Shown here one piece after another: positions 27,180 through 36,371 of a stretch of DNA of 64,000 bases (the stretch's first letter is position 1; every line of letters starts with the position of its first letter). Under the pieces are notes generated by a model. The model saw only the letters and a program-made list of their open reading frames with translations. It had not been told where the DNA came from and ran no database searches. The position numbers and the translations under genes were made by a program. The stretch is taken from the NCBI GenBank assembly GCA_964621905.1, contig CAZUNG010000006.1, positions 122,490-186,489 on the forward strand. The letters run 5' to 3'. The stretch is from Ruminococcus_G sp964621905 (GTDB lineage Bacteria; Bacillota; Clostridia; Lachnospirales; Lachnospiraceae).

Positions 27180-28355
27180 TTATAGCACAAGCCTTATTGA
27201 CAAGGAAACAAGATTGGAGTATCTACGGATTTTTTGCTCCGCCCCCCCACGGTACATAATGCCGGGAAAACATACGATTGCAGCCGTTCCGCTGGATGCC
27301 AGCCAAGAAAGGCTGTGCATAATAAAAGCAAGATCGGCTTTGCTCTTAGGTGCCAGAACTCCGGCAGGGGCAAAACGTGGATCGTTGATGAGCAGAGGGT
27401 TCGCATCACCCGCCCATTTTATGGAGTAGGGAGGATTGGATACAATCAGTTCAAACGGCTCATCGTCCCAGTGCTGTGGGGAAACCAAGGTATCCTCGCA
27501 GGCAACATTGAATTTATCAAAGCCGATGTCATGAAGGAACATATTGATGCGGCAAAGGTTGTAGGTAGTGATATTGACTTCCTGCCCGTAAAATCCGTTG
27601 CGTATTGCATCCTTGCCCAGAATCATTTCCGCTTTCAAAAGAAGAGAACCGGAACCGCAGGCTGGGTCATATACCTTGTTGATTTCAGTTTTACCCACAG
27701 TTCCCAAGCGAGTGAGTAGCTCTGATACATCCGCAGGAGTATAGAACTCTCCGCCGGATTTGCCGGCATTTGAAGCGTACATGGACATCAGATATTCGTA
27801 GGCATCGCCAAAGGCATCAATGTCATGGTCTTTTACATCCCCAAGGTCCATCTGGGCCACGCCATTAAGCAGCTTGACCAGTTTTTCGTTTCTCTTTGCT
27901 ACAGTTGAACCCAGCTTATTGCTATTTATATCAAAATCATCAAACAAGCCTGCAAAATCATTTTCCGCTTCACTGCCTTTCGCAGAGTCCTCAATATGTT
28001 GGAATACTTTCTCCAATGTTTCATTCAGATTTTCATCGTTTGCAGCCATTGCTCTGACATTGCAAAACAGCTCACTGGGAAGAATGAAAAAGCCTTTTTC
28101 CTGTACCAAACCTTCTCTTGCTTCTTCTGCCTCTTCATCCGGCATTTTTGCAAAATCAAATTCTGCGTTTCCGGCATCCATTTCTCCACCATTAATATAG
28201 TTGCAGAGATTTTCAGAAATGTATCTATAAAACATAGTGCCAAGAACATAGTTTTTGAAATCCCAGCCATCGACTGCACCCCGCAGTTCATCCGCTATTG
28301 CCCATATTGCACGATGCAGTTCGTCACGCTCTTGCTCTTTCTTTGTATCAATCAT
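27180..28355 (-). pseudogene. hsdM: Type I restriction-modification methyltransferase HsdM, C-terminally truncated
   Basis: 391 codons from the ATG at 28355 (GGAGAAAAC before it). N-terminal HsdM helical domain (RAIWAIADELRG), SAM motif DPACGSGSLLL near residue 200 and the catalytic NPPY (SNPPYSIKW, near 290). Homology runs to RGGAEQKIRRY and then switches to an unrelated 12-residue tail and stop at 27180; intact HsdM continues for another 100-200 residues including the target-recognition partner contacts. There is no hsdS, and only a relic of hsdR 25 kb away. The XRE gene upstream overlaps its start by 8 bp. Methylation activity is unlikely. Confidence 0.85.
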
Positions 28356-28572
28356 TGTTTTCTCCTTCATCTTCTGGAATAAACTCCAATATATCATCAA
28401 CGCCACAATGAAGAACAATGCAGATCTTCTCAATGCTGTCGAGGGAAACATATTTATCCCTCTTAAGACGTGTGATAATATTTGCACTGAATCCCGCCAT
28501 TTCTGCGAGTTTGGCATTTGTAATCTTCTTATCTATTAGTAGCTTAAACAGCTTATTATAGCGAACAGCCAT
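28348..28572 (-). CDS. XRE-type helix-turn-helix regulator of the R-M locus
   Basis: 74 aa from the ATG at 28572; a longer start (28584) is possible. A Cro/C1-type HTH fills the protein (NAKLAEMAGFSANIITRLKR, residues 23-42). Small regulators of this kind (controller proteins) sit immediately before type I methylase genes and delay restriction. It overlaps hsdM by 8 bp. Although hsdM is truncated, this gene looks intact. Confidence 0.85.
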   Translation of the reverse strand: MAVRYNKLFKLLIDKKITNAKLAEMAGFSANIITRLKRDKYVSLDSIEKICIVLHCGVDDILEFIPEDEGENND

Positions 28573-28975
28573 AACAGCAACCATAATGACAATTTATTTA
28601 CATCTTATCACGAATGTGTGAATGATTCTATTAATAAATGGAATCATGTAAATAAAATAAGCCCTCGTAAACACCAAATCAAAGTGTTGTGAAGGGCTGA
28701 TATTGCTAGGTTTTGTTACATTTCGTTTAGTAATTAATCTGTGAATGCAGTTTCATTAAAAATTCATCGATGCTGAGAACGTCAGCAGAGATGCTTTTTT
28801 AGAAGGTTCTCTCCTAAACCGCTGTGTCTGCAATTGTTTTGGCGGTGGACGTGTAATAGTAAGGGAGCGTGATTTGTGTTCGGTTCATGGTATCGAAATA
28901 TTACATGCCATGATAAAACCATTGTCAGAAAAAAATGCGTCCGTCAAGTGCCTTGGTTTGAATCACATATTATAT

Positions 28976-29016
28976 AGTAGAAGCGATGGTTCCGGTCATC
29001 GCTTCCACTATTTTAT
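28976..29016 (+). promoter_or_regulatory. Leader hairpin before the RadC-like gene
   Basis: Stem AGT-GAAGCGATG/CATCGCTTC-ACT (12 bp with one bulge on each side) is followed by CTATTTTATAA and then the ribosome site AAGGAGGAG of the next gene. It could be a terminator or an attenuator. The 390 bp before it (28585-28975) hold no supported gene. Confidence 0.55.
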
Positions 29017-29032
29017 AAGGAGGAGTTTATCA

Positions 29033-29497
29033 ATGGAGATAACCAAAGTACCGATTGTGCACCTACAACTGGTGAAGGACGATGAGATTGCATATGGAAA
29101 ACAGAAGCTTGACACGCCGGAAAAAGCAGCAAAGATGATGCACTCTTTTCTGGGAACGGTGGACCGGGAATATTTAATTGTGTGCTGTGTGGATGTGAAA
29201 AGCAAGCCGACCTGTATTCAGGTGGTGGGGATTGGAACGATAAACAGTTGCGAGGTTTCTATCCCGGAGATTTTCAAGGTGGCTGTTTTATCAAATGCGG
29301 CATATATTTTGGTGTTTCATACGCACCCATCCGGGGAAACGGAACCTAGCAGAGAGGATATCCGGGTCACGCACCGGATAAGGAAGGCAGGTAATCTGTT
29401 TGGAATTTTCCTGCTTGACCATATCATCCTAGGAGAGAAGGAGGTGTACTACAGCTTTAAAGAACAAAACGAACACTGGGAGATGGAGGACTTGTAA
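29033..29497 (+). CDS. RadC-like JAB-domain protein
   Basis: 154 aa from the ATG at 29033, chosen for the AAGGAGGAG before it. It consists of one JAB/MPN fold with the metal-site motif HTHPSGETEPSREDI (about residues 98-112). Full-length RadC is about 220 aa with an N-terminal helix-hairpin-helix that is absent here; short forms like this are frequent on plasmids and integrative elements and are often called antirestriction or DNA-repair RadC. The actual activity is unknown. Confidence 0.85.
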   Translation: MEITKVPIVHLQLVKDDEIAYGKQKLDTPEKAAKMMHSFLGTVDREYLIVCCVDVKSKPTCIQVVGIGTINSCEVSIPEIFKVAVLSNAAYILVFHTHPSGETEPSREDIRVTHRIRKAGNLFGIFLLDHIILGEKEVYYSFKEQNEHWEMEDL

Positions 29498-29674
29498 TAT
29501 TAGCATTAACAAGAGTTATGTAACGTGAATAGGAATGCGAGAATGAAGAAATGAAAAGAAAAATGTGGCTATTCTGGTTCCGAATGTATGGATAGTGGTA
29601 TCCATGCGTGAAGAGCATGAGAAGGATGTGTGCCTTTATCGGTTGACATTCTTCATAGTTTTGAAATCTTAGGG

Positions 29675-29710
29675 GATGTGATGGCTGGTCTGTCACATCT
29701 ATTATTTTAT
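29675..29710 (+). promoter_or_regulatory. Leader hairpin before the DUF6809-like gene
   Basis: Stem GATGTGA/TCACATC with an 11-nt loop is followed by TATTATTTTAT. It resembles the hairpin before the RadC-like gene in layout (stem, TATTTTAT-like tail, then start site). Confidence 0.45.
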
Positions 29711-29769
29711 CTGGAAGTGGGTGATGAGAGAGAAAGGCAGTGAAGATGGTCATAGGACACGGGGGGAAT

Positions 29770-30084
29770 ATGGGCGACCATCATACAATACGGAAAAAAA
29801 TCAGAAAGGGACAGGAGCGGACTCTTGTAAGGGGTAAGAATCGGATGATAAAAGAACTATACCGAACGATGATACAGGGTACAAAGTTTATGGAGGAGGT
29901 TGAAAAGGAAATCGAAGGTGAAGTCAGAAAGCTTTTGGCAGAAGAAGAACGCCGGATGCACTGGAAGGATTATGAAAGGCATAGAGACCAGGCCTTTCAA
30001 CTGGTACAACTGGCAGAGGAAGGCGGGTTTGTGAAAGGATTTCAATATGCAGTCCGGTTGATGGCGGAATGCTTTTTTAAATGA
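29770..30084 (+). CDS. DUF6809-like hypothetical protein
   Basis: 104 aa. The ATG at 29770 is preceded by GGGGGG; in-frame starts at 29740 and 29746 are possible. It is a mostly helical, charged protein; the C-terminal GGFVKGFQYAVRLMAECF resembles the end of the DUF6809 family (helical proteins of Firmicute mobile elements). No membrane helix or signal. Function unknown. Confidence 0.6.
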   Translation: MGDHHTIRKKIRKGQERTLVRGKNRMIKELYRTMIQGTKFMEEVEKEIEGEVRKLLAEEERRMHWKDYERHRDQAFQLVQLAEEGGFVKGFQYAVRLMAECFFK

Positions 30085-30089
30085 TACAA

Positions 30090-30408
30090 CTACTTTAAAG
30101 CTTTAATAATTTTCAAGATTTGTAATTTTACCTCATCGCTACAGGGGTGTATTTCGTGTAGGATTTCCCGATCTAAAACTGAAGATGCTGTGTGATACTC
30201 ATCTAAAAGGATGTAATCAACAGTGGTATCCAAAGCGTTACATATCTGTACCAATGTGGAAAGAGAGACTTTGACACGATCATTTTCAATATTACTGATG
30301 TGGCTGGTATTCACATCAGTAATATTGGTGACGTATTCCTGTGTCAGATTCTTGTCTACTCATATCTCTTTTATTTTTTTCGATTTTAGTAAGATCTAAC
30401 GTTTTCAT
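30090..30408 (-). pseudogene. Relic of an XRE-type regulator
   Basis: From the ATG at 30408 the frame reads MKTLDLTKI, then must shift frame to continue as KKIKEI, stop, VDKNLTQEY, and then an intact HTH (TSHISNIENDRVKVSLSTL) to the end at 30090. One frameshift and one TGA (a probable CGA mutation) separate the start from the DNA-binding domain. A truncated 74-residue product starting at an internal ATG (30314) is the most that could be made. Confidence 0.75.
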
Positions 30409-30599
30409 GTAATCAGAGCCCTTCTCTATAGTATTTGTTGCTCCTTGAGTTTCCGCAATCTGTAGCTGAAAAATGAATATGCCTGCCCCAAGCAGTAATC
30501 TGCCGATTTTGAAACGTATAGCATGACAGTTATGCGTTTAATAGCACTTTAATAAGCCCCACCGGAGCCGGGATTTGGGAGACCTATTCTTTTATCGAT

Positions 30600-30914
30600 T
30601 TATACGACCAGTTTAAAGCAAAGTTGACGATATTCAGGACGTTTTGTCCGAAACCAGAGCCGGACACTTTCTTTCACATAGGATAGTATACCGGAGATGT
30701 CTTTTGCTAGCCGATAATAGCAGAATGATATGTTTTCTTTGATCGAAACTGCTTTCTGTATGATGCCCGCTTTCAGGGCATTTTTTCTGGATTCATAGAT
30801 AGATGGATGTGCAAAAAATGCCATGTATAAAGTAAGGTGGAGATGTAAGGCATTAATCGCTTTCAATTTCCTAACCCGAAAGTTTTCAAACGGAAACATC
30901 TGCTTTTTACAACA
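30600..30914 (-). pseudogene. Transposase relic (IS4-like, C-terminal part)
   Basis: The segment KKQMFPFENFRVRKLKAIN followed by a helical hydrophobic region matches the late part of DDE transposases in which the catalytic Glu-containing helix is followed by FENFRVRSLKSI-type sequence. No N-terminal or catalytic part is present, and a stop precedes the segment. The flanking 255 bp up to 31169 hold no gene. Confidence 0.55.
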
Positions 30915-31169
30915 AAAAGGGTTGAGATTCCTTATGGTTTGGCAGTAATTTAAAAGTTGTGTATCATCAGCGTAGCTGATAGGCGGTCCTGTGGATAGAA
31001 CTGCGGAAACTCAAGTCGCTTTGCATTGATAACTGAGAAACTCTATGCTAAAATAATATCTAAATTGTAGTGCAGGCATTTCTAAATCTATCTGCCTGAA
31101 TTACGAAAATATCGGAACTGTCAGGCGCATAGATACATATATCTACATACGGAAAACGGAGGTTATACG

Positions 31170-32585
31170 GTGATAAAATTTAATGCGTCGGCAAATGGCC
31201 GCGTCCTTTCTGTTATTGGTTTCTCCTTTCTTTTTTCTTATCTGATGGCCTTCCTATTTGAGGGGAGGGTGCTTTACAGCTTGCTGGATAGCCAACAGCT
31301 TGAAGCGTCCGGTTACATTATCGGTGCGATTACCGCGCATTTTGTGGGGCTGTCTGGTTGCAGATTTATAGTTAAAAAACCGCTGGATGCCAAGCATATG
31401 ATCCTCATGAGCATAGTGTTCTGCCTGTTCGCAACGGTTCCGTTCTTTTTTCCTTCCAATGCGTTGTGGTTGATCGGACTGATTGCCGCCGGTCTTGCGA
31501 GCGGCTGCGCGGTAGCCTCCTGGGGATATTACCTTAGGGCTTTTACAGCCAAAAACGAACGCATCAAGTCCTGCGCAGATGTATTGATCTATTCCAATCT
31601 TTTGATGATTGGCATCAACGTCGTTGCGTTGAAGACTTCCCCCCGTATCGGCCTCTTTTGTTCGATGGTCTGTTTGTTCATCGGAATGGGGTTCATTTGG
31701 CTACTGCCCGTGCCCAACATTCAGACCCAACCCGTCAAATCTGGCAGCCGAATTCCTGGCGATATCGGAAGATCCCTCGGAATACTGTTTCTGTTCGTTG
31801 CAATCATCACGATTAATTCCGGCCTGATGTATCAGGTCATCAACCCCGCTTTTGGACACCTGACCGAACTGGCAAGCTGGTACTGGGCCGTGCCCTATAT
31901 CGTTGCGCTGGCGGTCATGCGCAGCCTTCCCCGCAGGATTAGCCGCTCTGTTTTCCTCTATGCTGGCATGGCGATGATTATGAGTGCGTTTATCAGTTTT
32001 ATGCTGCTTAAAAGGGGTGCTATCGACTATCTGATCGTCAACACACTGATGTTGGGCGCATGTGGAATCTTCGACCTGTTCTGGTGGAGTATCCTCGGTG
32101 AGATGCTCGAATACGATGATAACCCCGCAAAAGTATTTGGGATCGGACTCTCCGCAAACGTGCTCGGCGTGCTCTGCGGTGATCTTGTTGGCATCGGCGT
32201 TACCTCCATACACCTTTCCGGCGCGGAGGTGGCGGTTATCGCCTTGGTTATCGTCTGTATCACGCTGACTTTGCTTTCTCCGCTCAACCATCGCCTCGCT
32301 CTGCTGCTCAAAAGCCACGCCTACCTTGCTGCGTATGACCGCATGAGCGAAAAACAACGCACGACCGTCATCCGTCAAACGAAAACCCTTGACCCACTGA
32401 CCAGTCGCGAAAAAGAAGTGCTCGCAGTGCTCCTTGGTGGAAAATCCAACCATGAAATCTCTCAGGTGCTGTTTATTAGCGAGAGCACCGTCAAGACCCA
32501 TGTACGCAGCATTTTTTCCAAATACGATGTTTCCAGCCGCGCAGAGCTCATTAGTACCTTACTGAAAAACCAAAGCGAAGAATAA
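31170..32585 (+). CDS. Membrane-anchored LuxR-family regulator (12-helix N-terminal domain)
   Basis: 471 aa, ATG/GTG start preceded by CGGAGG. Residues 1-385 are about twelve hydrophobic helices arranged as in MFS transporters; residues 400-470 are a LuxR/GerE helix-turn-helix (LTSREKEVLAVLLGGKSNHE, then ISESTVKTHVRSIFSKY). This domain order defines membrane-tethered one-component LuxR regulators, abundant in gut Actinobacteria such as Eggerthella and also seen in Clostridia. The ligand is unknown. The GC content appears higher than that of the surrounding island, suggesting separate acquisition. The following membrane-protein genes are its likely targets. Confidence 0.88.
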   Translation: MIKFNASANGRVLSVIGFSFLFSYLMAFLFEGRVLYSLLDSQQLEASGYIIGAITAHFVGLSGCRFIVKKPLDAKHMILMSIVFCLFATVPFFFPSNALWLIGLIAAGLASGCAVASWGYYLRAFTAKNERIKSCADVLIYSNLLMIGINVVALKTSPRIGLFCSMVCLFIGMGFIWLLPVPNIQTQPVKSGSRIPGDIGRSLGILFLFVAIITINSGLMYQVINPAFGHLTELASWYWAVPYIVALAVMRSLPRRISRSVFLYAGMAMIMSAFISFMLLKRGAIDYLIVNTLMLGACGIFDLFWWSILGEMLEYDDNPAKVFGIGLSANVLGVLCGDLVGIGVTSIHLSGAEVAVIALVIVCITLTLLSPLNHRLALLLKSHAYLAAYDRMSEKQRTTVIRQTKTLDPLTSREKEVLAVLLGGKSNHEISQVLFISESTVKTHVRSIFSKYDVSSRAELISTLLKNQSEE

Positions 32586-32609
32586 AATAGAAAACAGCCC
32601 GTAAATTTT

Positions 32610-32642
32610 GGTTCTCCACCTTTGTGTGGAGGGCCTTTTTTA
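32610..32642 (+). terminator. Terminator after the LuxR gene
   Basis: Stem GGTTCTCCAC/GTGGAGGGCC (two G-U pairs) followed by seven T. Confidence 0.8.
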
Positions 32643-32718
32643 TAAAATCATCCTTTTGGTCGATGCGTTTTTCCCTGTCATTTTATATACTGGAGTTGGA
32701 AAGGGGTGGGGAACGACT

Positions 32719-33252
32719 ATGAATGCGATAAAAAAACGCCGCAATATGCTCGGTGCCCTGCTGACCGTAGGGGTAGCCATTACAGCTTACCTCCTATGGT
32801 ATGGCATCCTAGAGGCGGCGATTATCTGCGGTGCGGGGAGCACCGTGCTGCTGGGTCTTCTCATCACTCAATCGCGTCGGTTGCGGGATGCGCGGCTGAT
32901 TTTAGACAACCGCATTCTCGCCGTACCCTCGGCGGTGATCATAAGACCGGAAAGCGGAGAAACACAGGAACTGGAGGAAACCGTGGTATCCACCTTTGGT
33001 GTGCTTGCAGGTGGACGGGTTTACCGATGGGGATGTGACGGCTTTCAGGGAACGAGACTGACTGCCATTACCCTCGATCGAAGCCGGATCTCTCTGACTT
33101 TTGGCGGAGAAAACCAGCCATTGCGCATCGAACTGCCCCATGGACTCGCCGATAAGCAAACAGTTCTGGAAATATGCCGCAAGTTGAAATATGAAACCGG
33201 CGTCACGCCCATGCTTTCGGGCTGGAATACGGAACAGGAACAATCCTCATAG
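32719..33252 (+). CDS. Small membrane protein, function unknown
   Basis: 177 aa; the ATG at 32719 follows GGGGTGGGGA and is preferred to upstream starts that would read through the terminator. Two hydrophobic segments at residues 10-28 and 32-50 are followed by a soluble beta-rich region of about 120 residues resembling PH-like membrane-associated domains in layout. It starts a run of three small membrane proteins and a lipoprotein downstream of the LuxR gene. Confidence 0.75.
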   Translation: MNAIKKRRNMLGALLTVGVAITAYLLWYGILEAAIICGAGSTVLLGLLITQSRRLRDARLILDNRILAVPSAVIIRPESGETQELEETVVSTFGVLAGGRVYRWGCDGFQGTRLTAITLDRSRISLTFGGENQPLRIELPHGLADKQTVLEICRKLKYETGVTPMLSGWNTEQEQSS

Positions 33253-33272
33253 CGCGAAAGGGGTGAAGTGTC

Positions 33273-33791
33273 ATGGCAGAATGGAGTTGGTCAATCCGCG
33301 TCCCACTTCTGAAAAATAGGGTAATACGAAATCAACTTGGTTTTGCGCTGGGGATTCCGTTCGGCATATTGCTTATCTTTCTTTTGCTCGTACAGGCCTG
33401 GAGTGGTTTGGCAATGTTGAGTGGCACTTTTATACTGGGTTTTCTACTGCTGATGTTCATCTTTCGAGGCACTTACGATGTACAGTATACGCTGGATGAT
33501 AAAGGCATCACATGCGAAACCCAGGGTAAACAGAAAAAACGGGTGCTCCATATGGCGGCTGCAACGTCGCTGATGGGCGCACTGACAGCCAATCCCACAG
33601 CTACGGCGGCAGGTATGTTGGCGGGAGCAGGCACAAAGCAGCGATTCCTTTGGAGACGGATCAGAAAAGCAAAGTATCTGGATCGATCCAGAACCATTCT
33701 TCTATATACGGGATTTGGCGAAACCACCGCTGTGTTCTGCACAGAAGAAAACTATATGGCTATACGGCAATTTATCCAAGACCTGGTTTGA
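33273..33791 (+). CDS. Small membrane protein, function unknown
   Basis: 172 aa, ATG preceded by AAAGGGGTG. Two hydrophobic helices near residues 22-45 and 48-66 are followed by a soluble region with an Ala/Thr/Gly-rich stretch (ANPTATAAGMLAGAG, about 108-122). The layout mirrors the preceding gene, and the two are 20 bp apart, so they are probably co-transcribed. No family recognised. Confidence 0.75.
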   Translation: MAEWSWSIRVPLLKNRVIRNQLGFALGIPFGILLIFLLLVQAWSGLAMLSGTFILGFLLLMFIFRGTYDVQYTLDDKGITCETQGKQKKRVLHMAAATSLMGALTANPTATAAGMLAGAGTKQRFLWRRIRKAKYLDRSRTILLYTGFGETTAVFCTEENYMAIRQFIQDLV

Positions 33792-33847
33792 GAAGACGCC
33801 AACAAAAGATATTCTGATTAGCATGCTAATAGAAGGAGGAAACATTT

Positions 33848-34267
33848 ATGGTTACGACAATTGTATTGTGGGTGGTTGCCCTGGCGTTTATGCTGGTCAC
33901 TTTAAAGAACATCCTCGTGCGCGCCGTTAAAATGCGGCGCTGCACGGAGGCGGTCATGGCTACCATAACGGACGTGAAGGAACGGAGGAGCACACAAGGC
34001 CGCAGCAGAGACTTTGTTGGAATAACCACATGGGAGTATATCCCAACTGTCGCATATAGGGTGGATGGCGTTGAATACAGCAAACGGTTTACAAAGGCAT
34101 ATCACGCCGACACCTACGTAATTGGGCAGACAGTAGAGATTATGGTGAACCCCAATAAGCCATCAGAAATCAACAAAAAGGGAACGAGCAACAAGGCGGA
34201 CATCGTAATGTTGGGCATCGGCGTACTGATTGGCATCGTGGGTGCGGTGCTGCTTGCGATAAAATAA
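33848..34267 (+). CDS. DUF3592 domain membrane protein
   Basis: 139 aa, ATG preceded by AGAAGGAGG. An N-terminal helix (2-25), a DUF3592-type soluble core (YIPTVAYRVDGVEYSKRF, about 63-80, and QTVEIMVNPNKPSE) and a C-terminal helix (113-138). DUF3592 proteins are widespread, with no established function. It is part of the cargo block after the LuxR regulator. Confidence 0.8.
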   Translation: MVTTIVLWVVALAFMLVTLKNILVRAVKMRRCTEAVMATITDVKERRSTQGRSRDFVGITTWEYIPTVAYRVDGVEYSKRFTKAYHADTYVIGQTVEIMVNPNKPSEINKKGTSNKADIVMLGIGVLIGIVGAVLLAIK

Positions 34268-34302
34268 CGGATCAAAAAGGTTGTTATATGGGAGGAATAA
34301 AT

Positions 34303-35139
34303 ATGAAAAAAACAGCAGTTACTTTGATAGCCATTTTGCTTTGTATTAGTTGTTCAGGTTGCTCTTCGGAGAAAAAGGAGAAGAAAACAAATAGTGAGGT
34401 AGCGGAGACCATCAGCGATACGGTTGAAGATAAGGGTGATATTACCAAAGTGGATGAAACTGCCGAAGAAGTAGAGATTATCGATGACACAGCAGACGGA
34501 GCTGTTGTATCACAATCCTATACGACCTATATAGAGACAAAGGCGGCGTTCCTTACCAAATTGGGAGAGGCGCTTGCCAAAAACGAAGATACAGTGTGGG
34601 ATTCCCTATCAATATTGGGTGTGGTATCGGCAGATCTTGATTTACTTCCAGCTTCTCTTCTGGGGCAGGAAAAAGAGTCTGTGGTGAGCGGAATGGCGTT
34701 TATGGGCGGAACAGATATTAAGTATGGGGAAGAAGGAAATCATTATTTAATTGAATACTTAAATGCGGAAGGCATCCAATGTTCGTTTGATGCCACGTAT
34801 AATGAGGGAGCCGACGCGCTGATTTGCACCGGTACCAAAGATAGTAGGGAAAACATCTATTCAGAGTATTACGGGACCTCCTTCGGGTATATTGCCCAGT
34901 ATTACCTGGTCGATGAAGAGGGTACCACAGCCCTTTATCAACTTTCTTTTAATGAAGAGGATGGTATATTGGGAATTATGGAAAACGTAGACAAGCCTCC
35001 GGCATTTACAGGAAACGAACCCGTCGATTTTATAAAAACATGCAAACAATGGTATGAAATAACGGGGGACACAGTCACAGCGCTGACCTCAAGCGGTATG
35101 GATTTGACTTTTAAATACGACTTAACACCTACTGAATAA
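34303..35139 (+). CDS. Lipoprotein, function unknown
   Basis: 278 aa. The ATG at 34303 follows GGGAGGAA and opens a lipoprotein signal (MKKTAVTLIAILLCISCSGC; the Cys in SCSGC is the probable lipidation site). A charged, low-complexity linker (about 22-70) precedes a globular domain. No family recognised. Its position after three membrane proteins suggests a shared cell-envelope role. Confidence 0.8.
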   Translation: MKKTAVTLIAILLCISCSGCSSEKKEKKTNSEVAETISDTVEDKGDITKVDETAEEVEIIDDTADGAVVSQSYTTYIETKAAFLTKLGEALAKNEDTVWDSLSILGVVSADLDLLPASLLGQEKESVVSGMAFMGGTDIKYGEEGNHYLIEYLNAEGIQCSFDATYNEGADALICTGTKDSRENIYSEYYGTSFGYIAQYYLVDEEGTTALYQLSFNEEDGILGIMENVDKPPAFTGNEPVDFIKTCKQWYEITGDTVTALTSSGMDLTFKYDLTPTE

Positions 35140-35683
35140 AAGTTACAATAACGATTGTTATAAGTCTGGTTAAAATTATCTGGCTTTTGCAAAGTTGATC
35201 AGCAACGAAAAGTAATATCCCCTTCCGGTACAATTATAAGGTACGCGCCTATCGTGCTGTCAACAAAGAAAAAGGATTTGGCTGGTATTCGGATGTGAAA
35301 TCTGCGGCCGTGAAGTAGCGTTACATAGAAAAATGAGAGATGTGTATTTTATGGTTACAGTAGCATCGCAATGATATTAGAATTCTGGCTACAAAAATTC
35401 TCTGGAAGTTATGAAGTATAGCTTCCAGAGAAAACGAGAAATTTATGTAACGTAAAACGCACCCCTTAGAGGGTATTCGGGGCTGACTGTATTTAGGACG
35501 ACCCATTCAGAAATTCAGTGGTAACTGAGCCTTTCCTAGAGTCTTACTATTGCAGGACCGGCACTTCTTGTCAGGATCCTGTTCCTTTTGAACTGGAAGC
35601 GCAAAAGACAGCAATGAACGAGGGAATCAGAAAAAGCTTTTTTATTTTAAAAACGTTCATAGTTTATGAAGGGGGTGAATGAA
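35140..35683 (+). other. Non-coding stretch with a surface-protein relic
   Basis: No intact gene in 540 bp. At 35202-35318 the reading FRYNYKVRAYRAVNKEKGF ... SDVKSAAVK and stop is the typical end of a fibronectin-type-III-like repeat of a clostridial surface protein; a stop codon just upstream and no start show it is a relic. The remainder shows nothing recognisable. Confidence 0.6.
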
Positions 35684-36319
35684 ATGTCTGAAATTAGGAA
35701 AAACGCTTGGGTATTTTTAATATGGTCAACGCTTGCTGGAACTATATCTTTTTTTGTAAGCGCCATCATAATGTCCATGGTGCTGTCATCTTTAGGTTTT
35801 GCAATTATTAACACGATCTTAGCCGGAGGAATAGGTGGACTTTTCCTTGGTATCTTGCTTCTGAAGCTCCATGAGATTCGGAAAATGGCGCTCGCCGGCC
35901 TCATTGCTGTACCAATCGGATTTTGGGGAGCTTTCATTCTGGCGGGAGGAGTAGATTTGTTATTTTTTTTGATCGGTATTGCCGAGAATCCCAACATTTA
36001 TAACATTGAGAATATCATTGGAATCATATTCATGGGTATAATCTGCGGTGCGATTTTTGGCGGATTCATTTATGGGCGCAAATCGATTTGGGTATTTTCA
36101 GTAGTCTGTGGAATGGTTTCTTTTCCATTTGGGATATTAGTTGGCTTATTTAATTCGGAACATCCTATAAAAACAAAAATTGAAAATCTGCTGGCTGTTT
36201 TTGGACCCATCGATCTAAATTTCCTTGCGATTATAACATCTTTTGGCATTGGAATTGGATTTAGCATTGGCCTGTTCAGGATGCTGAAACAAAAAAGTAT
36301 GTATGAATGGAAGAGATAA
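35684..36319 (+). CDS. Polytopic membrane protein, function unknown
   Basis: 211 aa; the ATG at 35684 has GGGGGTGAAT upstream. Six or more hydrophobic segments, rich in Gly and Ile (GGIGGLFLGILLL, GIIFMGIICGAIFGGFIYG), with a short hydrophilic loop near residue 160. No recognisable transporter motif. It precedes an SsuA-like lipoprotein gene by about 50 bp. Confidence 0.75.
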   Translation: MSEIRKNAWVFLIWSTLAGTISFFVSAIIMSMVLSSLGFAIINTILAGGIGGLFLGILLLKLHEIRKMALAGLIAVPIGFWGAFILAGGVDLLFFLIGIAENPNIYNIENIIGIIFMGIICGAIFGGFIYGRKSIWVFSVVCGMVSFPFGILVGLFNSEHPIKTKIENLLAVFGPIDLNFLAIITSFGIGIGFSIGLFRMLKQKSMYEWKR

Positions 36320-36371
36320 TTAAATCATGACCTTTGATATTTCTTGTAGAAAGGGGTGAAAAATCATGTAA

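Noticed and set aside
27132..27185. 17-codon peptide ending YGSFL before the hsdM relic
   Set aside because: No ribosome site and no conserved feature; most likely a fragment.
27142..27719. Open frames on the + strand opposite hsdM
   Set aside because: They are shadows of the minus-strand methyltransferase; they lack ribosome sites and the HsdM motifs on the other strand are clear.
31701..32501. 266-codon minus-strand open frame opposite the LuxR gene
   Set aside because: It is a composition artefact of a GC-richer gene; the plus strand encodes recognisable membrane helices and a LuxR HTH.
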